DNA of 12,623 nucleotides from contig JAGAPM010000055.1 in NCBI GenBank assembly GCA_017623265.1, forward strand, positions 1 through 12,623, read 5' to 3'. Made by a program: the position numbers and the translations under genes. Below the pieces are notes generated by a model. That model saw only the letters and a list, made by a program, of their open reading frames with translations, did not search any database and was not told the DNA's origin. The DNA comes from Lentisphaeria bacterium (lineage in GTDB: Bacteria > Verrucomicrobiota > Lentisphaeria > Victivallales > UBA1829). The stretch's first letter is position 1. Each line of letters opens with the position of its first letter. This document shows, one piece after another, positions 1 through 6,778 of this stretch.

Positions 1-536
1 CCGCTGCGTTTATGGGTGCTATGGCTGCCGAACTCAAACTGGATGAACAGAAAGCACGCCGGATCGGGCTGTTCCACGATATCGGGAAAGCGGTCGACCA
101 CGAAGTGGAAGGCACTCACGCCGCCATCGGTGCCGATCTGCTCCGGAAGTACAACGAAAACAAGGATGTCATCAATGCCGTTGCTGCTCACCACTGCGAA
201 GTGGAAGCAACCTCCATCTACGGTATTCTGGTCAATGCCTGCGATGCCCTGAGCGCCTCCCGCCCCGGTGCCCGCAGCGAAACCACCGAACTTTATCTCA
301 AGCGTCTGGAACAGCTGGAAACGATCGCCAAAGAATTCCCGGGCGTGGATTCCTGCTTCGCTCTGCAGGCGGGCAGAGAAGTCCGCGTGGTTGTCCAGCC
401 CGAAAAGGTTTCCGAAGCTCAGGCAAATCTGATGGCGCGGGATATTTGTCTGCGCATCGAAAAAGAAATGAACTACCCCGGTCAGATCAAGGTTTCCATC
501 ATCCGCGACACCCGGGCTGTGGAATACGCAAAATAA
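1..536 (+). CDS. rny: Ribonuclease Y, C-terminal part (5' end outside window)
   Basis: This is the last 177 or so codons of RNase Y, a membrane-anchored endoribonuclease that initiates mRNA decay; the full protein is usually a little over 500 residues. The reading frame is open from base 3, so the start lies upstream of the window. The visible part contains the HD phosphohydrolase core: the metal-binding FHDIGKA motif about 24 residues in, followed by the conserved HEVEGTHAAIG helix, then AAHHCEVE and the NACDALSASRPGAR stretch that is characteristic of RNase Y rather than other HD proteins. The C-terminal domain ends in PGQIKVSIIRDTRAVEYAK, very close to the usual family end. The N-terminal membrane helix, coiled coil and KH domain are not in the window. 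A gap of 24 nt separates it from the next gene on the same strand, so co-transcription is plausible. Identification is confident. Confidence 0.96.
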   Translation, partial: AAFMGAMAAELKLDEQKARRIGLFHDIGKAVDHEVEGTHAAIGADLLRKYNENKDVINAVAAHHCEVEATSIYGILVNACDALSASRPGARSETTELYLKRLEQLETIAKEFPGVDSCFALQAGREVRVVVQPEKVSEAQANLMARDICLRIEKEMNYPGQIKVSIIRDTRAVEYAK

Positions 537-539
537 TTC

Positions 540-550
540 AGGAGAAGGAG
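540..550 (+). promoter_or_regulatory. Strong Shine-Dalgarno sequence of the FAD oxidoreductase gene
   Basis: The purine-rich string AGGAGAAGGAG lies 10 nt upstream of the ATG at 561 and contains two overlapping anti-16S matches. It fixes the start of the oxidoreductase and is the strongest ribosome-binding site seen in the window. Confidence 0.8.
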
Positions 551-560
551 ATACGGAATA

Positions 561-1793
561 ATGGATTCAGCTTGCAAGTACGATTTTGTGACAGAATATG
601 ACGTCGTGGTCGCCGGCGCCGGTATGGCGGGTGTCGCCGCCGCTCTGGCTTCCGCAAGACGGGGCTTAAAGACTGCTCTTGTGGAAAAAACGATCCTCAA
701 CGGCGGACTTGCCACCATCGGTTCCGTTCTCTATTATCTGCCCCTCAGCGACTGCCGCCACAATCAGGTCACTTTCGGCATCTCGGAGGAGCTGCTCCTC
801 ACCAGTATCAAGTACGGTCCTGGCGATGTGCCGGACTGGAAAAACCCGGAAGGCAGCGCTCGTTACGGCTGCGCCTTCAACCCCATGTCCTTTGTGCTGG
901 GGATGGATGAGCTGCTGGATCAGGCGGGCGTGGTCCTCTGGTACGATACGCTCCTGTGCGGAACCGTGCGGGAGGAATCCGGCAGAGCCACCGCGATCGT
1001 GGTGGAAAACAAGTCCGGCCGCGGCATGATCAAGGCAAAGGCCTTTGTAGATGCCACCGGTGATGCCGATATTGCATGGCGGGCTGGAACGCCCACTGTA
1101 GACGGCACCAATTATATCTCCATCTGGGGCATGGGTTACTCCATGGAAGCGGCGAAGAAAGCCGCAGAGACCAACGACGGCACCCCGCTGGCAGAACTCA
1201 TCGGCTGGGGCTGCAGCGATACCGGAGCAGGGCAGATCCCCGGGATCGAACCCTTCCACGGGATCGACGGCAAGGAAGTCTCCCGTTTTGTGACACAGAG
1301 CCGTAAACTGGCGCTGGATGCCTACAAGGACATCCAGAAGAAACACGGCAGAAAACACGCTTTCCCTGCCATGCTGCCCGCTATGGTCAACCACCGCATG
1401 TCCCGCCGTATCGAAGGCGTTTATACCGTGAAAACGGACGAAAAATTCACCCACTTTGAAGACAGTGTGGGCGTTGTGGCGGACTGGCGCGGCGGACACG
1501 ATCTGTGGTGTTTGCCTTACCGTGCGCTGCTGGCGAAAGATCTCCCCGGCGTGCTGGCGGCGGGCCGCTGCCTTGCCTCCGACGGCGAAGCGTGGCAGGT
1601 CTTCCGGGTGATCCAGGCAGCCGCCATGAGCGGTGAATCTGCCGGTATGGCAGCTGCCATGGCTGCCGAACGGAACATCACGCCCGATCAGCTGAATGTT
1701 GCCGACCTTCAAGCGGAACTGAAAAAACAAAACTTCCTGCTGGATATGCGGGAAGTCGGTGAACTTCCCCAGGAAGTCACCGTCAAGGCATAA
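561..1793 (+). CDS. FAD-dependent oxidoreductase (FAD_oxidored-type flavoprotein)
   Basis: A 410-residue flavoprotein of the large FAD-dependent oxidoreductase group (PF12831-like). The dinucleotide-binding Rossmann fold is at the N-terminus: DVVVAGAGMAG (GxGxxG at residues 19-24), with the ribose-binding acidic residue E42 at the end of the second strand (ALVEK), followed by NGGLAT (residues 47-52). An ATGDAD motif (165-170) and a second FAD-contact motif near the C-terminus (AGRCLAS, 334-340, followed by AWQVFRVIQA) complete the fold. No signal peptide or membrane segment is seen, so it is probably cytoplasmic. The substrate cannot be deduced; family members are often annotated only as FAD-dependent oxidoreductase and are frequent in carbohydrate-degrading bacteria. 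The start is supported by the strong Shine-Dalgarno sequence. The gene ends 3 nt before the ABC ATPase, so the two are probably translated from one message. The family call is sure, the reaction unknown. Confidence 0.9.
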   Translation: MDSACKYDFVTEYDVVVAGAGMAGVAAALASARRGLKTALVEKTILNGGLATIGSVLYYLPLSDCRHNQVTFGISEELLLTSIKYGPGDVPDWKNPEGSARYGCAFNPMSFVLGMDELLDQAGVVLWYDTLLCGTVREESGRATAIVVENKSGRGMIKAKAFVDATGDADIAWRAGTPTVDGTNYISIWGMGYSMEAAKKAAETNDGTPLAELIGWGCSDTGAGQIPGIEPFHGIDGKEVSRFVTQSRKLALDAYKDIQKKHGRKHAFPAMLPAMVNHRMSRRIEGVYTVKTDEKFTHFEDSVGVVADWRGGHDLWCLPYRALLAKDLPGVLAAGRCLASDGEAWQVFRVIQAAAMSGESAGMAAAMAAERNITPDQLNVADLQAELKKQNFLLDMREVGELPQEVTVKA

Positions 1794-1796
1794 AAA

Positions 1797-2753
1797 ATGT
1801 CTCTGCTGGAAGTCTGCGATCTCAAAAAATATTACCCCGCCGGGGGCGGATTCTTTGCGCCTAAACGGTTTGTCAAGGCGCTGGACGGCGTCTCGTTCAC
1901 CCTGGAGAAGGGCGAGACGCTGGGACTTGTCGGCGAAAGCGGCTGTGGCAAAAGTACCCTCGCCCGGGCGTTGATGCGTCTGGAGGAGCCCACTGCCGGA
2001 GCGATTACGCTTGATGGCGTGGATCTGCTCGCTCTCAAGGGCGAAAAACTGCGGAAAAGCCGCGGAAATTACCAGATGATCTTTCAGGATCCCTACGCTT
2101 CACTGAATCCCCGTATGAGCATCTACGCTGTGCTGGAAGAGGCGCTGAAACTGCACAGCGATCTGGACAAAGCCGGCAGGGAGGAACGAATCTCGGAACT
2201 GATGAAAATGGTGGGGCTGAACCCGGCACACGCACGGCGTCACCCGCACCAGTTCAGCGGCGGACAGCGTCAGCGGATCGGGATCGCCCGGGCACTGGCG
2301 GTAAATCCCCGTTTTATCGTGGCGGATGAGCCGGTCTCTGCGTTGGATGTGAGTGTGCAGGCGCAGATCGTGAACCTGCTTCAGGAGATCCAGCAGAAAA
2401 CCGGCGTGGCGTTTCTTTTCATTGCCCACGATCTCGCAGTGGTGGAACACATTTCCAGCCGGATCATGGTCATGTATCTGGGGAAGATCGTGGAGAGCGG
2501 TCCGGCGACGGAACTGTGCGCAGATCCGAAACATCCCTACACGAAAGCCCTGCTCTCTGCTGTTCCCGGCATCCACCCCGAAAAAAAGAGCGAACGGATC
2601 GTGCTGACCGGCGATGTGCCGTCACCCCTTGATCCGCCGTCCGGATGCCGTTTCCACACCCGGTGCCCCTTTGCCACGGACCGTTGCAGGACGGAAGAAC
2701 CCGCCATGCGTGAGATCGGTCCCGGCAGAACCTGCGCCTGCCACCTCGTCTGA
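1797..2753 (+). CDS. Oligopeptide/dipeptide ABC transporter ATP-binding protein (OppF/DppF type)
   Basis: A 318-residue ATPase that would drive import of peptides or related solutes from the cytoplasmic face of a type I importer. All nucleotide-binding elements are present: Walker A GESGCGKST (46-54), Q-loop Q97 in IFQDPYASLNP, signature FSGGQRQR (153-160), Walker B FIVADEP (173-179), D-loop SALD and H-loop H211. The C-terminal oligo_HPY extension follows (HPYTKALLSAVP, 246-257), with cysteines C284, C290, C297 and C313, the pattern that in some OppD/DppD proteins binds an iron-sulfur cluster. The start ATG follows the oxidoreductase stop after 3 nt; only a weak AAGG (1785-1788) precedes it, suggesting translational coupling. 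No oppB, oppC or oppD-like gene lies beside it, which is unusual because OppF normally closes an opp operon. The convergent downstream gene encodes a family 5 binding protein, so both may serve one importer. Confidence 0.93.
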   Translation: MSLLEVCDLKKYYPAGGGFFAPKRFVKALDGVSFTLEKGETLGLVGESGCGKSTLARALMRLEEPTAGAITLDGVDLLALKGEKLRKSRGNYQMIFQDPYASLNPRMSIYAVLEEALKLHSDLDKAGREERISELMKMVGLNPAHARRHPHQFSGGQRQRIGIARALAVNPRFIVADEPVSALDVSVQAQIVNLLQEIQQKTGVAFLFIAHDLAVVEHISSRIMVMYLGKIVESGPATELCADPKHPYTKALLSAVPGIHPEKKSERIVLTGDVPSPLDPPSGCRFHTRCPFATDRCRTEEPAMREIGPGRTCACHLV

Positions 2754-2756
2754 AAT

Positions 2757-2791
2757 AAAAAATATGCCGTGCGGCGCTTAAAATATTTTTT
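2757..2791. terminator. Probable bidirectional rho-independent terminator between convergent genes
   Basis: The 37-nt gap between the two convergent stop codons holds a run of six A (2757-2762), a small GC hairpin GCCGTGCGGC (2766-2775), and a run of six T (2786-2791). AAAAAATAT (2757-2765) is also the exact reverse complement of ATATTTTTT (2783-2791), so the stem can extend symmetrically and provide a U-tract for transcripts from either side. The GC stem is short, so efficiency is uncertain. Confidence 0.6.
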
Positions 2792-4800
2792 CACATTCCC
2801 GGTACGGGTTTCTGCCGGTCACGGGGAACCCACAGGATCCGTTCCTCAAGGCCGAGGGGGAAGATCCGCAGATTCTGATACCGCCCGCTGATAGCGACCA
2901 GATTATCCTGCGAGAACAGGAAAAGATACGGCTGTTCTTCATGAAGCAGTTTATGAAATTTGTGATAGATCGCAGTTCGGGCATCATCATCAAACGTTTT
3001 GTGCAGAGCTTCGATCAAACGGTCTGCCTCCGGATTGGCAAAGGAAATGAAATTGCTGGAACCGGCAGTCGATGCATTTTTCGAGTGCCAGAGCTGGTAG
3101 GGATCGCTGTTCAGCGGCGTACTCCAACCCGCCATTACGGCGTCAAAATTACGCCCCTCCATCCGCTGGATCACCACACTCCATTCCAATGCAAGGACTT
3201 CCAACTGAATCCCGGCTGCAGCAAAATCTTCTTTCAGAATCGGCGTCATGCGGGTGTAGGAGGGATTTACGCCCGGGAAGATCAGTGTGAACTTAAAGGG
3301 CTTTCCGTCCTTATCCAGAATGCCGTCACCATCCGTATCACTCCAGCCAGCTTCTTTCAGCAGCGCTTTTGCCTTTACCGGATCGAACGGATAGGGTTTG
3401 ATGTTTTTATCGTACGCAACCGAGCCGCTGAAAAAAGTGCCGGAAACCGGTGTCGCAAGATCCTGATAAACGTCTTTCAGCAACCGTTCCCGATTGATCA
3501 GATGGGAGAGCGCTACACGGACACGACGATCCGAAAACAACGGATTCTTCTGATTTAACCCGATGTAACTGAACGACATGGAGGGATATCGGAATTTTTT
3601 GATCGTGCCGTCCGTAAAAGCCTTGGTGCCGGTATTGTTCAGCCATTGTTCCGGCGTCAGGCTGTTGCAGTCGATATCACCGGAGACCAACGCCTGCAGA
3701 CGGGTGCTGGGGTGCTGGATCACCCGGAAGACATGCGTCCGGATCGGCGGCATGATCCCCAGCGACCTGCCGAAATATTTTTCAAAACGCCGGAATACAA
3801 TCTGTTTCCCGCGCTCCCAACTTACCATCCGGTAGGGACCGCATCCCACGATCATGCGGTTGCGAACATTGTCATCATTGAACTTTTTACCGTCAAAAGG
3901 TCCTTCATACGCATGGTAGAAATGACGGGGCAGCGGCGAGAGGGAGAGAGTCACGCCTTTCGCAAGAAAATACGGTTCCGACCAGACTACTTCAAACTCC
4001 CGGTCGTTGATGATCCGCACTTCCTTGATCCCGCTGAGATACCCCCGCAGCGGTGCTGCATCCACATCCGGATTTTTCACCACATCAATGTAAAATTTGA
4101 AGTCATGGGCGGTTACAGGCACATTTTTCCATTCCTTGCCAGTAACCGGATCCGTGAAATCGTGCCACAGCACCCCGGGACGCAGCTTGATCCGGAACGT
4201 GCAATGATCCGCCGATTCCTCCCAGGATTCCGCCAGAAGCGGCTGATAGACACCCGGTTTTTCCAGGTCATACTCCGCAAGCGAACTGTTGGCAAGACCC
4301 CAGAAGGTGGAGACGGTCGCTTCATTCACAGTGACAGGGTTCATGTTGCCGAGATCCGTGGCGATCGCCTTGATCATGCGTCCGCCGGATTGGGCTTTTC
4401 TGTCATAATACTTTGCGTTTGCTACCGGGGTGGCGGCTTCCGTTTCGATTCCGGTTGATCCGGAAAAAAGAGACTCCAAGCGCTTGATGGATTGATCAAG
4501 TGACGGAAGAACTTTCTGCGTAAAATCAGGATTGACGGATTTTTGACGGATGATCTGATCCGTCACTTCTTTCAGGGTATCTGCCACCTCTTTCAGGGCA
4601 TAACGGTCTGTTTCAGGTGTCATAAAAGCTGCGGGGGTAGACATGCCCTGATCCTGCAGTTCCAGAATGGACGCCTGTAACTTTTCAATCGCAAAACGCT
4701 GGTTGTCGATGGCATTGATCAGGGCGATCCCGAAAAAAATGACGGCGATCAGCAGCAGTACGCCGATCCCGGTCAGCAGTCCGTTTCCGTGTTTCTGCAT
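2791..4800 (-). CDS. Membrane-anchored ABC transporter substrate-binding protein, family 5 (SBP_bac_5)
   Basis: A 669-residue peptide-type solute-binding protein. Typical family 5 motifs begin around residue 200: TFRIKLRPGVLWHDF, then VPVTAHDFKF (227-236), and later the usual domain II pattern with FSYIGLNQKNPLFSDRRVR and ALSHLINRE. The binding domain spans roughly residues 141-660. The N-terminus is odd: residues 8-29 form one hydrophobic helix without a lipobox or an evident signal-peptidase site, followed by about 100 charged residues with heptad-like spacing (about 31-115), before the domain. This suggests a protein tethered to the inner membrane by an uncleaved helix and a coiled-coil stalk rather than a free or lipid-anchored protein. 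It starts inside the 3' end of the HNH gene (28-nt overlap) with its own AGGAG at 4806-4810, and is the last gene of the minus-strand operon. It may feed the importer using the convergent OppF-like ATPase. Confidence 0.9.
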   Translation of the reverse strand: MQKHGNGLLTGIGVLLLIAVIFFGIALINAIDNQRFAIEKLQASILELQDQGMSTPAAFMTPETDRYALKEVADTLKEVTDQIIRQKSVNPDFTQKVLPSLDQSIKRLESLFSGSTGIETEAATPVANAKYYDRKAQSGGRMIKAIATDLGNMNPVTVNEATVSTFWGLANSSLAEYDLEKPGVYQPLLAESWEESADHCTFRIKLRPGVLWHDFTDPVTGKEWKNVPVTAHDFKFYIDVVKNPDVDAAPLRGYLSGIKEVRIINDREFEVVWSEPYFLAKGVTLSLSPLPRHFYHAYEGPFDGKKFNDDNVRNRMIVGCGPYRMVSWERGKQIVFRRFEKYFGRSLGIMPPIRTHVFRVIQHPSTRLQALVSGDIDCNSLTPEQWLNNTGTKAFTDGTIKKFRYPSMSFSYIGLNQKNPLFSDRRVRVALSHLINRERLLKDVYQDLATPVSGTFFSGSVAYDKNIKPYPFDPVKAKALLKEAGWSDTDGDGILDKDGKPFKFTLIFPGVNPSYTRMTPILKEDFAAAGIQLEVLALEWSVVIQRMEGRNFDAVMAGWSTPLNSDPYQLWHSKNASTAGSSNFISFANPEADRLIEALHKTFDDDARTAIYHKFHKLLHEEQPYLFLFSQDNLVAISGRYQNLRIFPLGLEERILWVPRDRQKPVPGM

Positions 4801-5102
4801 GATTTCTCCTGTTCTTCCAGTTCTTTCATGATCATCTCGGCGGGTGTGAGATATTTCTTGTTATTGTTGCATTCTTTACAGCAGGGAACCACGTTGCCCC
4901 GGGTACTTTTCCCCCCCCGGGCGACCGGCAGGATGTGATCCATAGTCAGTTCTTCCGGCTTGAATTTTTTTCCGCAATAGTAACAGATCCCCTTGGCAAG
5001 TTCGTTTTTCCACCAGCCGGAGGCTCGAAGCTCGCGGGCTTTCTTCCGTTCCCGGGCGATCTCCGCTTCGGAGCGTTTGGGAATATCGATCCAGTCTTCC
5101 AT
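4773..5102 (-). CDS. Small HNH endonuclease family protein
   Basis: A 109-residue protein with a complete HNH nuclease motif of the cysteine-rich, zinc-binding kind: C40-x2-C43 (CYYCG), the catalytic pair D55-H56 in LTMDHILPVARGG, N70 in RGNVV, and C75-x2-C78 followed by N79 (CKECNNNKK). The cysteines should hold a structural zinc, and H56 with N70 and N79 should form the metal-dependent active site. Residues 10-30 are basic and could form a DNA-binding helix. Standalone HNH proteins of this size occur in many bacterial chromosomes with no assigned role; the target is unknown. AAGGAG (5113-5118, minus strand) precedes the ATG by 10 nt. It starts 2 nt after the ubiA-like stop and overlaps the binding-protein gene by 28 nt, so it is embedded in the operon rather than an isolated mobile gene. 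No intron or intein context is visible. The fold call is confident, the biological role open. Confidence 0.9.
   Translation of the reverse strand: MEDWIDIPKRSEAEIARERKKARELRASGWWKNELAKGICYYCGKKFKPEELTMDHILPVARGGKSTRGNVVPCCKECNNNKKYLTPAEMIMKELEEQEKSCRNTETDC
4806..4810 (-). promoter_or_regulatory. Shine-Dalgarno of the binding-protein gene, inside the HNH gene
   Basis: On the minus strand AGGAG lies 5 nt upstream of the ATG at 4800, within the last codons of the HNH gene. It supports the chosen start despite the 28-nt overlap. Confidence 0.7.
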
Positions 5103-5104
5103 AT

Positions 5105-5995
5105 TTATGAAACTCCTTGTTTGGTCAGAGAAAGAGCGGTCAGGCGGGAGAGGACAGCGCCGGCAAATAAGAGCCCCGTCAGGATAAGGGAACCGGTCAG
5201 TGCTGCCGTTGCCGCATGGAGAAAGATCAGGGAAAAGAGGAGCAGTCCGCCGTTGCTCCGGACTTCATCCGCCGTGTTCGGGTATTGCAGCACCCGGAAG
5301 GACCAGTACATCAGTACCATGAAAAGACCGGAGAGCAGTGCAGAAATGATCCCGCAAGTGATTGTGTACCAATGGTCTGTCGGCATGTTGACTGCGAGCC
5401 CGAACAGTGTCCCATAAGCGATCACCGCACCTGCAAAAATGAAACGGCGTCCCGGTTTCATGGGCATTTCCGGTTTGGTCGAAAGGACCTTCCATCTGCC
5501 GAAGGAATAAAGCATCAGCCCCAGCGCAAAGATCCCGGCAATGATCAGCCGGTTCGTGTCGGGAGCAACTGCGTTTTCGGCGGCGATTGCTCCGAGCGCC
5601 ACCCGCAGACCATGGGCAAACGGCAGGCTTTTCAGAGAGAAGGAAGCGCAGAGCAGCAGCAGAACAGCAAAAAATCCAAGAGGTCCGGCAACGATGGAAA
5701 AGGCAAGGGCAAGAATACCGGAAGCAACCATAGCGGTCATGGCTGCCCGGGGCGAGACCGCTCCCGAGGGAAGGGGACGCTCCGGATGACGCAGAAGATC
5801 ATCTTTGATGTTCAGGATGGACCGGAAAATCGAGCCGCAGACCGATGCCAGAACGGCAGAGACGGACAATGTGACCAGGGGCAGAATCGCAATCTGCGGA
5901 AGACCGGCAGCGGTCAGGAGAAAGCCGGCAAACACATCACCGGGCAGGGTGAAAAGTTCCGGGACCCGGAGGAACATCAGCCAGTTTTTCAGCAT
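5105..5995 (-). CDS. UbiA-like membrane protein with degenerate Asp-rich motifs
   Basis: A 296-residue polytopic membrane protein with about eight or nine hydrophobic segments from about residue 15 to 290, as expected for the UbiA prenyltransferase superfamily. The recognisable signature is in the first cytoplasmic loop: LNIKDD (61-66) and PERPLPSG (71-78), corresponding to the family pattern NDxxDxxxD then RPLxSG. The loop is incomplete: only N62 and the pair D65-D66 remain, and spacing to RPLPSG is shorter than in UbiA or MenA. The second Asp-rich loop expected after the fifth helix (YDxxxxxxD type) is not recognisable around YSFGRWKVLSTK (163-174). Prenyl transfer activity is therefore doubtful; EboC-like or transport roles are alternatives. 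The start overlaps the TatD-like stop by 7 nt and has GGAGG 8 nt upstream (6004-6008, minus strand). The HNH gene follows after 2 nt. Superfamily membership is likely, activity unknown. Confidence 0.8.
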   Translation of the reverse strand: MLKNWLMFLRVPELFTLPGDVFAGFLLTAAGLPQIAILPLVTLSVSAVLASVCGSIFRSILNIKDDLLRHPERPLPSGAVSPRAAMTAMVASGILALAFSIVAGPLGFFAVLLLLCASFSLKSLPFAHGLRVALGAIAAENAVAPDTNRLIIAGIFALGLMLYSFGRWKVLSTKPEMPMKPGRRFIFAGAVIAYGTLFGLAVNMPTDHWYTITCGIISALLSGLFMVLMYWSFRVLQYPNTADEVRSNGGLLLFSLIFLHAATAALTGSLILTGLLFAGAVLSRLTALSLTKQGVS

Positions 5996-6777
5996 GGTTG
6001 GATCCTCCGGAAAAGGGCAAGAGCATTGGCGGTCGTCATGACGGATACTGCATCCGTCGTTTGTTCCGTCAGATTCGCAAGTGCCTGAGCCGTAAATGGT
6101 AAAAATGACGGATGGTTCGTCTTTCCCCGGTGCGGGACCGGAGCGAGGTAAGGGGAGTCTGTTTCCAGAATGATCTTTTCCCGGGGCATTTCTGCCACTA
6201 CCTGCCGGATGTTATCCGCCCGTTTGAAGGTCAGCATTCCACCTACGCCGAACCATGCATCCAGATCGGCAAAGCGCTTCATCCATTCCACCGATCCGGC
6301 GTAGGAATGAAGAACGAACTTTCCGCCGGCTGCGCTGTAATCTTTCAGGATGTCATAGCAGTCCGCATAGGCATTGTCGGCACCGTCTTTATCCCGGCAG
6401 TGAACGATTGCGGGCAGATCCATTTCCAATGCCAGCTTGAGAAAATCCCGGAAGACTGCGATCTGCCGGTCCCGTGGTGAGATGTCGTAATAATAGTCCA
6501 ATCCCAGCTCACCGATGGCGATCAGGCGTGGACATTCCGCAAAGATTTTGTAGGCGTCTGCCGCCTCCTGCATTTCCTGTGCTTCATGGGGATGAACGCC
6601 GGCGGCGAAGAAAAAGTTGGGACATGCTGCGGCAAAATCTGCGCTCCGGCGGCTGTTTTCCATGCCGGAGGAACAGAAAAGAACCCGGGTGACACCGGCA
6701 TCCACCGCCAGTTGATTGTAGGCAGCCGGATCGATATCATTCTCGGTCAGATGTGCATGGGTATCAAAGAAATCCAT
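5989..6777 (-). CDS. TatD family metal-dependent hydrolase (DNase-like)
   Basis: A 262-residue amidohydrolase-fold TIM barrel; TatD proteins are 3'-5' exonucleases or related phosphohydrolases linked to DNA repair and, in some bacteria, D-aminoacyl-tRNA hydrolysis. Length and motifs are canonical: H7 and H9 (DTHAHLTE), GVHPHEA (60-66), E90 in GELGLDYYYD, H126 in AIVHCRD, H157 in LHSYAG and D207 in LETDSPYLAPVPHRGK. All metal ligands are present, so the enzyme should be active; it is probably cytoplasmic with no signal peptide. Its ATG lies 1 nt after the glycosyltransferase stop with no clear Shine-Dalgarno sequence, which suggests translational coupling, and its end overlaps the ubiA-like gene by 7 nt. 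This pairing of a TatD-like and a UbiA-like gene recalls eboB-eboC, but the protein reads as an ordinary TatD. The family call is confident; the physiological substrate is not known. Confidence 0.94.
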   Translation of the reverse strand: MDFFDTHAHLTENDIDPAAYNQLAVDAGVTRVLFCSSGMENSRRSADFAAACPNFFFAAGVHPHEAQEMQEAADAYKIFAECPRLIAIGELGLDYYYDISPRDRQIAVFRDFLKLALEMDLPAIVHCRDKDGADNAYADCYDILKDYSAAGGKFVLHSYAGSVEWMKRFADLDAWFGVGGMLTFKRADNIRQVVAEMPREKIILETDSPYLAPVPHRGKTNHPSFLPFTAQALANLTEQTTDAVSVMTTANALALFRRIQPC

Positions 6778-6778
6778 T

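Noticed and set aside
666..1730. Long antisense open frame (354 codons) opposite the FAD oxidoreductase
   Set aside because: It mirrors the codon pattern of a clearly recognised flavoprotein on the plus strand, has no recognisable domain and no ribosome-binding site; a shadow of GC-rich codon use.
3646..4458. Plus-strand open frame of 270 codons opposite the solute-binding protein gene
   Set aside because: No recognisable fold and fully antisense to a family 5 binding protein; treated as a shadow.
4773..5102. HNH gene as a homing endonuclease of an intron or intein
   Set aside because: It has its own Shine-Dalgarno sequence and start, sits between intact genes, and no intron or intein boundaries interrupt any neighbour.
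5105..6777. A true ebo gene cluster
   Set aside because: Only two of six expected functions are present and the TatD protein has canonical motifs; kept as a hypothesis only.
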